Positions 6,969-14,364 of a DNA stretch of 18,577 nt are shown here, piece after piece. Both the position numbers and the translations under genes were made by a program. Under the pieces are notes generated by a model that had not been told where the DNA came from, did not search any database, and saw only the letters and a list, made by a program, of their open reading frames with translations. Source of the DNA: Bradyrhizobium sp. (GTDB lineage Bacteria; Pseudomonadota; Alphaproteobacteria; Rhizobiales; Xanthobacteraceae); contig JAFAUV010000236.1 in assembly GCA_019243075.1 (NCBI GenBank), forward strand, positions 1 to 18,577. Reading direction: 5' to 3'. Within the stretch, counting starts at the first letter, position 1, and each line of letters starts with the position of its first letter.

Positions 6969-7529
6969 TCAGAACTTCACGCTCGGCGCGGCTTCCACCT
7001 CGGCGCGGCTGGCGCCGAGATCGAAGAAGTCCTTCCTGGTGAAGCCGAACATGCCGGCGAACAAAACGGCCGGCATCTGCTGGATGCCCGTGTTGTATTC
7101 CTGGACCGCGTTGTTGAAGAAGCGGCGGCTGGCGGCGATCTTGTTCTCGAGGTCGGAAAGTTCGTTGGCAAGCTGCTGGAAGTTGGCATTGGCCTTGAGG
7201 TCGGGATAGGATTCCGACAGCGCGATCAGGCGCCCCAGCGCGCCGGAGAGCTGGTTTTCCGCGGCCGACACTTGCGCCGGGCCCTGTGCCGACATCGCCG
7301 CCCCACGTGCCTTGATGACCTCGTCGAGCGTGCCGCGCTCATGCGCCGCATAGCCCTTTACGGTTTCCACCAGGTTCGGGATCAAATCGTGGCGCTGCTT
7401 GAGCTGGACGTCGATGTCGGCAAAGGCCTGGTTGACACGCTGGCTCAGCGTCACCAGCCGGTTATAGGCGCCGAAGGCGAACAACACGAGGACGACGATG
7501 ACACCGAGAACGATCCAGCCGGACGACAT
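6969..7529 (-). CDS. lemA: LemA family protein
   Basis: A 186-residue LemA protein: one N-terminal membrane anchor (about residues 5-22) followed by the family's long helical body. Typical motifs are YNRLVTLSQRVNQAFADIDV, QRHDLIPNLVETVKGYA and RRFFNNAVQEYN. In this family the helical domain is extracytoplasmic, and LemA genes are often next to M48/HtpX-like proteases, as here; the biochemical role is not settled, but an adaptor or partner of the protease is the usual suggestion. The ATG at 7529 was chosen because AGGAG lies 7 bases upstream; a TTG two codons earlier is poorer. It is the first gene of the lemA-M48-ParA-ParA direction. Confidence 0.94.
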   Translation of the reverse strand: MSSGWIVLGVIVVLVLFAFGAYNRLVTLSQRVNQAFADIDVQLKQRHDLIPNLVETVKGYAAHERGTLDEVIKARGAAMSAQGPAQVSAAENQLSGALGRLIALSESYPDLKANANFQQLANELSDLENKIAASRRFFNNAVQEYNTGIQQMPAVLFAGMFGFTRKDFFDLGASRAEVEAAPSVKF

Positions 7530-7613
7530 GAACAAACTCCTGAGGGGTAGGAAAGCGGATGATCCGAACGAGATTGCGCGCGGGCATCGGCCGCCGCGAG
7601 CTGGGATGTCCCT

Positions 7614-7642
7614 TAGTGTGCCGCAACAAGTTTTAAGTTCAA
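7614..7642 (-). promoter_or_regulatory. Possible promoter of the lemA unit
   Basis: On the minus strand a TTGAAC (7637-7642) is followed after 17 bases by ACACTA (7614-7619). The -35 is a fair match to the housekeeping consensus and the -10 is poor. It lies 85 bases upstream of the lemA start, in the only sizeable gap before this gene group. Confidence 0.25.
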
Positions 7643-7661
7643 CGGCAAGTCGCGGACAGCC

Positions 7662-8639
7662 TTAACTTTTTTCCCTCACCGCATCGCCCCAGCGCCAATG
7701 CCGGGCCGTCGCATAGGCCGCTCTGTCGCGCCGCGGCACCTTTGTGACGGCAAGGCCTGCGGGCGTACAGAGTTTTGCCGATACTGCGGCCTTGCCGACG
7801 AGCGGTTGCGCCAGCACGCGGGAAGCGCGGAGCGTGATCGGCGCGCGCGTCAGCGCGACATAGGAAAACCGCTCGTCCTCGAACGGCAGGTCGGCGCCCT
7901 TGGCCTGCTTGTGCGCGCGCGAGCGGGCGAGGCGCCGGGAGAAATGGCACCAGTCGGGCGACGGCAGCGGGCAGGCGGCATCATGCGGGCAGGGCGCTGC
8001 GACATGGGCGCCGGCCGCGATCAACCGGCCGCGGAGTGAGACGATGCGTGCATAGCCGGCCGGCGTGCCGGGCTCGATGACGACGAGCGTATCGCCGGTC
8101 CGCGCCCACATGGCGTCAGCGAGCGACTCGCGCTCGGCGTCGCCGAGCTCGCCGACCAGGTAACTCGCGACGACGAGATCGGCGGCCTCGGCCCCGTTCA
8201 GGGCGCTCCGGGCTTCGCTGGCGTCGTATTTCACGTCGCCAAAGCGCCGGCTTGCGCGTTGCAGCTCGAGCGCCAGCGTCCGCAAGGCCGCATTGGCGTC
8301 GAGCAGCGCGAACGAGGTGAGCGACGGAAATGCCGCGCCGGCCGCCCAGCTCGCCGTGCCCGGCCCGGCCCCGACATCGAGCAAGGTCTGCGGCGCAAAG
8401 GCGGGCCGCGCTTCCGACAATGCGTTGAGGCAGGCCCCGACCGCGGCATAGGTCGCCGGCATCCGTGCCAGCGCATAGGCAAGCGCATCGGTCGCAGATC
8501 TGATTGCCAACGAGGTCCCGCCGTCCCGATATGTCCGGGAGATTGCCGCTGCGCGGGCCGCGACCTCGTTGCGCGACACGCCCTCCAGCTTCGCGTCGAG
8601 CGCGGCCTTCAGCTCGGCGGGGAGATCGGGCGGGATCAT
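7662..8639 (-). CDS. Rsm22/METTL17-family methyltransferase-like protein with Fe-S cysteine motif
   Basis: A 325-residue member of the family that includes yeast Rsm22 and human METTL17, which act in assembly of the mitochondrial small ribosomal subunit. A class I SAM-binding motif LLDVGAGPGT is at residues 86-95 and a following acidic strand end at D114. The family's cysteines are present: C217 and C223 (PCPHDAAC), C231 (DWCHFS) and probably C291 (KLCTPAG); in METTL17 the equivalent set binds a 4Fe-4S cluster. By analogy it acts on the bacterial 30S ribosome, but whether it methylates anything is unknown. The ATG at 8639 is the first possible start because an in-frame TAG lies four codons upstream; the ribosome binding site is weak. 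It lies downstream of smc in the same direction, separated by a palindromic repeat. Confidence 0.9.
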   Translation of the reverse strand: MIPPDLPAELKAALDAKLEGVSRNEVAARAAAISRTYRDGGTSLAIRSATDALAYALARMPATYAAVGACLNALSEARPAFAPQTLLDVGAGPGTASWAAGAAFPSLTSFALLDANAALRTLALELQRASRRFGDVKYDASEARSALNGAEAADLVVASYLVGELGDAERESLADAMWARTGDTLVVIEPGTPAGYARIVSLRGRLIAAGAHVAAPCPHDAACPLPSPDWCHFSRRLARSRAHKQAKGADLPFEDERFSYVALTRAPITLRASRVLAQPLVGKAAVSAKLCTPAGLAVTKVPRRDRAAYATARHWRWGDAVREKS

Positions 8640-8658
8640 GCGGCGCCACTAATTCGCA

Positions 8659-8733
8659 GTCGTCCCTGCGAAGGCAGAGACTTACCACAGGATATCGTTG
8701 ATCCCGGCTTGCGCTTCGCCTGGCCGGGACGAC
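8659..8733. repeat. Palindromic intergenic repeat (GTCGTCCC...GGGACGAC)
   Basis: A 75-base element bounded by perfect 8-bp inverted ends, GTCGTCCC (8659-8666) and GGGACGAC (8726-8733). Inside are two sub-hairpins: TCCCTGC-GAA-GGCAGAGA at the left and CCGG...CCGG around 8704-8728 at the right. This build, with a TCCCTGCGAAGGCAG core, matches a dispersed repeat I recall from Bradyrhizobium and Rhodopseudomonas genomes. It fills most of the 104-base gap between smc and the Rsm22-like gene and may be transcribed within that operon. Confidence 0.65.
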
Positions 8734-8743
8734 AGCAGAAGCC

Positions 8744-11700
8744 TCACGCCACGTGCTGGTCGAGGATCTTCACGGCCTCATCGAGCGCGACCGAGACGAG
8801 CTGCGACACGCCGCGCTCGGCCATGGTGACGCCGAACAGGCGGTTCATCCGCGCCATGGTGATCGGGTTGTGCGTGATGATGATGAAGCGCGTATCCGTC
8901 GAGCCGGTCATCTCGTGCAGGAGGTTGCAGAAGCGTTCGACGTTGTGGTCGTCGAGCGGCGCGTCGACCTCGTCCAGCACGCAGATCGGTGAGGGGTTGG
9001 TCAGGAACACCGCGAAGATCAGCGCCAGCGCGGTCAGGGCCTGCTCGCCGCCCGAGAGCAGGGACAGGGTCTGTGGCTTCTTGCCCGGCGGCTTGGCGAT
9101 GATCTCGAGGCCGGCTTCGAGGGGATCGTCGCTCTCGATCAGATGCAGCGCGGCCTCGCCGCCGCCGAACAGCTCGGTGAACAGCCGCTTGAAATGGTCG
9201 TTGACGGTTTCGAACGAGGTGAGCAGGCGCTCGCGCGCCTCGCGGTTGAGGCTCTGGATGCCCTGGCGCAGCCGCTTGATCGCCTCGACGAGGTCGTCCC
9301 GCTCGGTGACCAGCGCGGTGTGCTGGGTCTCGATCTCGCGCAGCTCTTCCTCCGCGCGCAGGTTCACCGCGCCAAGCCGCTCGCGGTCGCGGCGCAGCCT
9401 TTCGAGATTTTCCTCGATTTCGGCGAGCGGCGGCAGCGCCGTGCCCGGCTCGATTTCGGCAAGGCCGGCGACGGCCTGCGGCTCGATTTCGAGCATGTCG
9501 TGGATTTCGCGTTCGACATCGGCAAGCCGGCGCCGCGTGCCTTCCATCCGTTCCTCGGCGCGGGCCGTGGTCTCGCGCGCGCCCGACAGCGCCTCGAGCG
9601 AGGCTTTCGCGGCACGGTCGGTCTCGGCCATCGCGGTTTCCGCAGCCGCAAGCGCGTCGGCGGCGACGCGCCGGTCGTTCTCGGCGTACTCGATTTCCGA
9701 GATCAGCGCGCTGCGCTTCTCGGCGAATATGGCCGGCGCGTTCTCGAGCTCGGTGCGCTCCGCGGCGACCTCGGTGATGCGCGCCTCGATGGTTGCGATC
9801 TGCGAGGCGGCGCCGCGCTTGCGGTTGGTCCATTGCTCGCGCTCGGCGATGATCCCCTGCAGGCGGCGGTCGGCGAGCTCGGCTTCGCGGGCGAGCGCCT
9901 GCGCCTCGGCGCGCACTTGCGCCGCCATGCGGCGATGGCCTTCGATGTCGGTGCGTACGGCAGCGAGCCTGGTTTCGGTCTCTAGGCTCGGCGGCAGCTC
10001 GGCCAGCGCGTCGGTGGCAGCCTGGAGGGCGCCCTCGACCTCGGTGCGGTCGATGGAGAGGCGGCTATAGGCCTCGAACAGCGCCGATTTGCGCGCGGCG
10101 TGGCGGTTGATCTCGCGCTCGGTTGCGGCATGGCGCTCGCGGGCGGCCTCGGCCTCGCGCTGGGCAGCGCGCGAGGATTCGCGCGCGGCAGTTTCGGCTG
10201 CCGCGGCAGCCTTCACCTCGGCATCCGCTCCCTCCAGCGCCTGGCGCTTGGCGGACGCATCGAGGCGGGCCTGTTCCAGCTCGTGCTCGATGTCGACCAG
10301 GCGCGCGCGCTCGGCGAGGCGGCGGGCGGCGCCCGTCGGCGCATGCGCGGCGGCGACAAAACCGTCCCAGCGCCAGACGTCGCCTTCGGGCGAGACCAGC
10401 CGCTGGCCGGTCTTGAGCTGCGACACCAGCTCGGCGCCGCGCTCCTTCGCCACTACGCCGATCTGCTTCAACCGCCGCGTCAGCTCCGGGGGCGCCTGCA
10501 CATGCGCGGCCAAAGGCTCGACGGCGGAGGGCAGCGAGGGATCGCCGGCATCGCTTCCCGCGACCGTCCAGCGCATCGGCGCGGAGGGATCGACCGGCGC
10601 GTCGAGATCGTCGCCGAGGGCGGCGCCGAGAGCCTTCTCATAACCCTTGGCGACGGTGACCCCGTCGATGATCGGCGGCCACAGATTCTTGGTCTCGCCA
10701 TGGACCATCTTGGCGATAGTGCGCGCTTCGGTCTCGAGCCGCTGCACGCGCTTCTCGGCATCCACGAGCGGTGCGCGCGAAGCGTCGAGTTTGGCGCGAG
10801 CGGCGAGCTGCGCCGCCTCGCTTTGCTGCATCGTTGCCTCGCACTGCGCCCGGTATTGCTGCGCGGTCTCTGTGGCGGCGGCAAGCGCGGCGAGGTCGCC
10901 CAGGCCGCCGGTTTCCTGCTCGAGCTTGCGCTCGTCAGCCTGGACATTGGCAATGTCCTGGTCCAGCCGGCTCAGCCGATCGCGGTGGCTGCGGACGTTG
11001 GCCTCGAACTGGTTGCGCTTGGCGGTGAGATCGGCAAGCGCGGTGGTCAGCTCGGCGAACAGCCGCTCGGTATCGGCGAGCGTGGCTTCGGCGGCCGCGA
11101 CGCGTTCGTCGACGCCGGAGCGCTTTTCGACCCGCGACTTGATCTCTTCCCTCAGCTCCGCGTCTTCGCTGTCGAGCCGTGCGAGGGCGATGTCGGCGTC
11201 TGCAGCCTGCTGCTGCTCGCGGGCGACGTCGGCGGCAAACTGCGTCAGGCGGCGATCGAGCTCGGCCGCGCGCTCCTTGGCGCGCTCCTCCTCACGGTCG
11301 AGCATGTCGCGGGCATTGGTGAGCCGCTGCAGGCCGGCGGCGGCGCGGGCCTCCGCATCGCGCAGGGCGGGCAGCTCGGCGGCACGCTCGGCCTGGATGC
11401 GGGCGGCTTCGGCCTGCTCGCGGGTGCGCTCGGCCATCTCGCGCAGGACGAGATCGTGGGCGTGCGCGGCTTCCGTCACACCGGCGTTGGCCTCGAGCCA
11501 GCGCAGATGGAACAGCATGGCTTCGGCCTTGCGCACCTTGGCGGCGACCTCGCGGAAGCGGATCGCCTGGCGCGCCTGCTTCTTCAAGCCTTCGATCTGG
11601 CCGGCGAGCTGGCCGATCACGTCCTCGACGCGGGTGAGGTTGGTTTCGGCCGCCTTCAGCCGCAGCTCCGCTTCATGGCGGCGCGCATGCAGCCCGGCGA

Positions 11701-12208
11701 CGCCGGCGGCATCTTCCAGCACGCGGCGGCGCTGCTCGGGTTTGGCCTGGATGATCTCGCCGATCTTGCCCTGGTGCACGAGGGCGGGCGAGCGCGCGCC
11801 GGTCGCGGCATCGGCGAACAGGATCTGCACGTCGCGGGCGCGCACGTCGCGGCCGTTGATGCGATAGACCGAACCCGCCTCGCGCTCGATGCGGCGGGAG
11901 ATTTCCAGGATCTGACTGTCGTTGACGGCGGCCGGCGCCGTGCGATCGGCATTGTCGATCGTCATCACCACTTCGGCATGGTTGCGCGCCGGGCGGTTGC
12001 CGGAACCGGCGAAGATCACCGCGTCCATGTCGGCTGCGCGCAGCGATTTGTGCGAGGTCTCGCCCATCGCCCAGCGCAGCGCCTCGACCAGGTTCGACTT
12101 GCCGCAGCCATTCGGACCGACGACCCCGGTCAAGCCCGGTTCGATCACGAAATCGGTCGGTTCGACAAACGACTTGAAACCGTGGAGGCGAAGACGCGTC
12201 AGCTTCAT
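8744..12208 (-). CDS. smc: Chromosome segregation protein SMC
   Basis: A full-length 1154-residue condensin ATPase. The N-terminal head has the Walker A GPNGCGKSN at residues 31-39. Long coiled-coil arms follow, rich in Ala, Glu and Arg, and are interrupted near residues 505-640 by the hinge (IIDGVTVAKGYEKALGAALGDD at its start). The C-terminal head carries the signature LSGGEQALTALAL near residue 1050 and Walker B VLDEVDAPLDD near 1074. SMC works with ScpA and ScpB, not encoded here, to compact and segregate the chromosome. The start MKLTRLRLHGFKSF at 12208 is the canonical N-terminus; the frame extends 68 codons further upstream without similarity. Its neighbours dciA and dsbA upstream are a familiar alphaproteobacterial arrangement. 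A hairpin (12226-12248) lies in its leader. Confidence 0.98.
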   Translation of the reverse strand: MKLTRLRLHGFKSFVEPTDFVIEPGLTGVVGPNGCGKSNLVEALRWAMGETSHKSLRAADMDAVIFAGSGNRPARNHAEVVMTIDNADRTAPAAVNDSQILEISRRIEREAGSVYRINGRDVRARDVQILFADAATGARSPALVHQGKIGEIIQAKPEQRRRVLEDAAGVAGLHARRHEAELRLKAAETNLTRVEDVIGQLAGQIEGLKKQARQAIRFREVAAKVRKAEAMLFHLRWLEANAGVTEAAHAHDLVLREMAERTREQAEAARIQAERAAELPALRDAEARAAAGLQRLTNARDMLDREEERAKERAAELDRRLTQFAADVAREQQQAADADIALARLDSEDAELREEIKSRVEKRSGVDERVAAAEATLADTERLFAELTTALADLTAKRNQFEANVRSHRDRLSRLDQDIANVQADERKLEQETGGLGDLAALAAATETAQQYRAQCEATMQQSEAAQLAARAKLDASRAPLVDAEKRVQRLETEARTIAKMVHGETKNLWPPIIDGVTVAKGYEKALGAALGDDLDAPVDPSAPMRWTVAGSDAGDPSLPSAVEPLAAHVQAPPELTRRLKQIGVVAKERGAELVSQLKTGQRLVSPEGDVWRWDGFVAAAHAPTGAARRLAERARLVDIEHELEQARLDASAKRQALEGADAEVKAAAAAETAARESSRAAQREAEAARERHAATEREINRHAARKSALFEAYSRLSIDRTEVEGALQAATDALAELPPSLETETRLAAVRTDIEGHRRMAAQVRAEAQALAREAELADRRLQGIIAEREQWTNRKRGAASQIATIEARITEVAAERTELENAPAIFAEKRSALISEIEYAENDRRVAADALAAAETAMAETDRAAKASLEALSGARETTARAEERMEGTRRRLADVEREIHDMLEIEPQAVAGLAEIEPGTALPPLAEIEENLERLRRDRERLGAVNLRAEEELREIETQHTALVTERDDLVEAIKRLRQGIQSLNREARERLLTSFETVNDHFKRLFTELFGGGEAALHLIESDDPLEAGLEIIAKPPGKKPQTLSLLSGGEQALTALALIFAVFLTNPSPICVLDEVDAPLDDHNVERFCNLLHEMTGSTDTRFIIITHNPITMARMNRLFGVTMAERGVSQLVSVALDEAVKILDQHVA

Positions 12209-12225
12209 GAACGAGAATCTCTGTT

Positions 12226-12248
12226 GGCAGGGCGCGAATCTCCCTGCC
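12226..12248 (-). promoter_or_regulatory. Hairpin in the smc leader
   Basis: A perfect 7-bp inverted repeat GGCAGGG / CCCTGCC with a 9-base spacer, ending 17 bases before the smc ATG. It has no T tract and lies close to where the ribosome would bind, and the smc start has only a weak Shine-Dalgarno sequence. It could affect translation or stability of the smc message; no function can be shown from sequence. Confidence 0.35.
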
Positions 12249-12382
12249 GGGACAATACCATGGAAGGCAATGTCGGTGTTGAGGGTGAGTCGCTCCCCGC
12301 GCCTCGGATGGACCGCGACAATGGCTTTGCGATGGCTTCGGGGCAACCGGCCAGAAGGGCTTTTCCCAAGGCTTTTGCTGGA

Positions 12383-12412
12383 GTTATCCGCGAAAATGAA
12401 TCTTGACCGCAA
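12383..12412 (-). promoter_or_regulatory. Possible smc promoter
   Basis: The 283 bases between dsbA and smc hold no gene. On the minus strand TTGCGG (12407-12412) and GATAAC (12383-12388), 18 bases apart, are a moderate match to a housekeeping promoter about 175 bases upstream of smc. Readthrough from dsbA is an alternative. Confidence 0.28.
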
Positions 12413-12491
12413 TCGCCATCAGACGAGGCCTGCACGAATCGCCTCTTGGTGGCGGGCATTCATGCCGTCGAGAAACCCGTCAAGCGGCCGA

Positions 12492-13151
12492 TCAGCTTCC
12501 CTTCAGCAACGGGTTGATCTTCTTCTCGAACTCCTCGATCGAGGTCTCGCCCTTGACCTTCTCGCCATTGATGAAGAAGGTCGGCGTCGAGTCCACCTTC
12601 AAGACCTCGCTGGCGTATTTCTGATCGGCGGCGATCTTGTCGAGCAGCGACTGGTTCTTCAGGCAGTCCTCGACCTCCTGCTGGCTCAAGCCGGCTTGCT
12701 TGCCGATGCGGGTCAGCGTCTCCGTGGTGTTCTTGACCACCCAGTCATTCTGCTGGCGGAACAGGAGATCGGTCACCGCAAAATATTTCGACGCGTCGCC
12801 CTTGGCGATGCAGCGCGACAGCATCGAGCCGGCGGCGGCTTTGATGTCGAGCGGAAATTCGCGGAAGATGTAACGGATCTTGCCGGTATCGATATATTCC
12901 GACTTGATCTTCGGGAATACCTCGGCGTTGAACGCCGCACAATGCGGGCAGGTCATCGAGGCAAATTCGATGATGGTCACCTTGGCATCCGCCGGGCCGA
13001 GCGCCATGTCGGGCAGCGAGACCGGCTTTGCGACATCGGCGGCGCTCTGCGCCAGGGCTTGGCCGATCAGCCGCAGCGGCGAAAGGTCGGCAAGCGCGGC
13101 AAGTCCGGTCAAGGTCAGGGCGGCGGTGACGGCGCGGCGCGTGATGATCAA
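12492..13151 (-). CDS. DsbA-family periplasmic thiol:disulfide oxidoreductase
   Basis: A 219-residue exported thioredoxin-fold protein. The N-terminus ITRRAVTAALTL is a signal peptide with a twin arginine, so Tat or Sec export are both possible; cleavage is likely near ALAQ-S at residue 35. The active site CPHC (C68, C71) sits in IEFASMTCPHC, the cis-proline loop is STPTFF (P190), and two further cysteines (C114, C163) may pair as in related proteins. It probably oxidises or isomerises cysteines in the periplasm. The start is probably the TTG at 13151, six bases after GGGAG; no in-frame ATG is nearby, and the longer frame to 13235 adds 28 residues that spoil the signal peptide. It lies 118 bases after dciA and 283 before smc in the same direction. 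Confidence 0.9.
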   Translation of the reverse strand: MIITRRAVTAALTLTGLAALADLSPLRLIGQALAQSAADVAKPVSLPDMALGPADAKVTIIEFASMTCPHCAAFNAEVFPKIKSEYIDTGKIRYIFREFPLDIKAAAGSMLSRCIAKGDASKYFAVTDLLFRQQNDWVVKNTTETLTRIGKQAGLSQQEVEDCLKNQSLLDKIAADQKYASEVLKVDSTPTFFINGEKVKGETSIEEFEKKINPLLKGS

Positions 13152-13269
13152 GGTCAACTCCCGGATGGCGCTCTCGCGCCCTTGATTTGTCCCCAATGGA
13201 AGCCGTTCGCTAGCCGGAAACCGGTGAGGTGGCAATGGCCGCGGCGAAGGGCGCGCGGGCGAGCAAGCG

Positions 13270-13749
13270 TCAATTTCGCTTGATTGCGGCCCCCAACCGC
13301 GCCAGCGCCGCCCGCAATTCCTCGTCCTCGACCGAGGACAGCGTTTTCTCGACCTCGGCGACCTCTTTCGCCTCCGGCGGGCGCGGGCGCGAAGCCCGGT
13401 CGCGGCGCGACAGCGGCGCCTGCCGCAGCGCGAGCCTGCCCACCGCGCTCCAGCCGAAGAAGCGGTTGACCCGCTGCAGGATCACGTCGGAAGAGTGCTG
13501 GATTTCCAGCGCCATCGGGCCCTCGACGCGCAGCACCAGCGTCGCCGGCTCCTGCGGCTGGCCCTCGACCGGCCGCGGCCATTGCATCTTGAGCGGCTCG
13601 GAGTGCGCGGCGATCTCGGGCCCCGCAATCTCCGCCCACCGGATCACCAGCTCGCGCGCGGCAAAGCCCTGCTTGGCATAGGCTTCGGAGAAGACGTCGC
13701 GGAGCAGGACGGAGAGGGGTTTTGCCTTGATCGGGCCGGGCTTGGACAT
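13270..13749 (-). CDS. dciA: DciA family (DUF721) replicative helicase loader
   Basis: A 159-residue DUF721/DciA protein. The core is at about residues 12-110, with VIRWAEIAGPEIAAHSEPL followed by the strand LVLRVEGPMALEIQHSS and RVNRFFGW, the pattern of this family. DciA is the widespread bacterial protein that loads the replicative helicase DnaB in species lacking DnaC or DnaI. The C-terminal 50 residues are charged and probably disordered. The ATG at 13749 was chosen because the family start resembles MSKPGP; an upstream ATG at 13791 would overlap the higA stop. It lies 38 bases after higA in the same direction, so readthrough from the higBA promoter can reach it, unless it has its own promoter inside higA. 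Confidence 0.9.
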   Translation of the reverse strand: MSKPGPIKAKPLSVLLRDVFSEAYAKQGFAARELVIRWAEIAGPEIAAHSEPLKMQWPRPVEGQPQEPATLVLRVEGPMALEIQHSSDVILQRVNRFFGWSAVGRLALRQAPLSRRDRASRPRPPEAKEVAEVEKTLSSVEDEELRAALARLGAAIKRN

Positions 13750-13787
13750 GACGCCCGTTATATCACCCCCCGGGCCAGCAGTCTTGA

Positions 13788-14108
13788 TCACGCCGCCCGC
13801 GGCCGGATCGCCTTCAAATCGCGGTCGATCTGCCGCCGCCGCTGCATCAGGTCATAGTCCATCTGGAGGCCGAGAAAGAACCCTTCCGAGACGCCGAAAT
13901 AGCGGGCGAGGCGAAGGTCCGTGTCCGCGCTGATGTCCCGCTTCCCGAGCACGATCTCGTTGATCCGGCGCGGCGCCACGTGCACCACCCGCGCCAGCGC
14001 GTTCTGACTCAAGTCCATCGGCTTCAGGAATTCCTCAAGCAGAATCTCGCCCGGGTGGGGGTTGCGCAGCAAGCCGTTCCTAGCGGTGGTAGTCGACGAT
14101 TTCGACAT
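13788..14108 (-). CDS. higA: HigA-family antitoxin (XRE/HTH), toxin partner broken
   Basis: A 106-residue antitoxin of the HigA/VapI group. The helix-turn-helix core is HPGEILLEEFLKPMDLSQNALAR followed by RINEIVLGKRDISADTDLRLARYFG (about residues 18-72), ending FFLGLQMDYDL. Such proteins bind and neutralise HigB and repress their own promoter. The ATG at 14108 has GGGAGG 8 bases upstream; an ATG at 14126 would place the start before that site. The reading frame overlaps the 3' end of the higB frame, the usual arrangement with toxin first. The frame is intact and its fold residues look conserved, although the toxin beside it carries two stop codons, so HigA is probably now an orphan regulator. 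Confidence 0.93.
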   Translation of the reverse strand: MSKSSTTTARNGLLRNPHPGEILLEEFLKPMDLSQNALARVVHVAPRRINEIVLGKRDISADTDLRLARYFGVSEGFFLGLQMDYDLMQRRRQIDRDLKAIRPRAA

Positions 14109-14364
14109 GCATCGGTCCTCCCTCATGTCAAACGAAACATATGCGCCACTGGTCGTTGATCCGAATTCAGTGCTGTCCGTGCCGATCCGCCTTCAACGCC
14201 TCAAGCCGGTTGCCGGGTGGAACGCGAAGATCGTTGAGCACGCGGGCCTGGTTCAAAAGACGAAGCTTTCGCAGTGCGACGTTTTGAATGTCCGGCGGCA
14301 ATTTTCGGCTTCGCCGTCCGGACCAGATCAGTTCTGTCTCGGAGTCGGCAAAGCTTTGGATCAT
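14080..14364 (-). pseudogene. higB: higB toxin (RelE superfamily) with two in-frame TGA codons
   Basis: The frame starts at ATG 14364 with MIQSFADSETELIWSG and keeps the family core RSRKLPPDIQ, LRKLRLL and LRVPPGNRLEALKADRHGQ. It then meets TGA at 14167-14169, where relatives have Ser. Reading on in the same frame gives IRINDQWRICFV, a second TGA at 14128-14130 where relatives have Trp, then HEGGPMHVEIVDYHR and a natural TAG at 14080-14082. The total of 94 codons equals a normal HigB. So the gene is full length, with no frameshift, but has two nonsense changes. As translated, the product would be 65 residues and lack the last third of the RelE fold, including the conserved INDQWRICF strand, so toxin activity is unlikely. 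It is the first gene of the higBA unit; the start is directly beside the operator. Confidence 0.92.

Noticed and set aside
5628..7550. A 640-codon plus-strand frame opposite the M48 and lemA genes.
   Set aside because: The minus strand encodes clear M48 and LemA motifs with good ribosome binding sites; the plus frame is rich in His, Arg, Asp and Glu with no domain pattern.
10100..12406. A 768-codon open frame on the plus strand, and a 603-codon one at 8259-10070, opposite smc.
   Set aside because: They are antisense to smc, an unmistakable full-length gene, and have compositions rich in Gly, Ala, Arg and His typical of opposite-strand frames in GC-rich DNA, with no recognisable domains.
14128..14169. 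Programmed UGA recoding (selenocysteine or Trp) as an explanation for the two TGA codons in higB.
   Set aside because: Relatives have Ser at the first position, there is no selenocysteine insertion-like structure I could identify, and standard TGA stops end many other genes in the window, so the code is normal.
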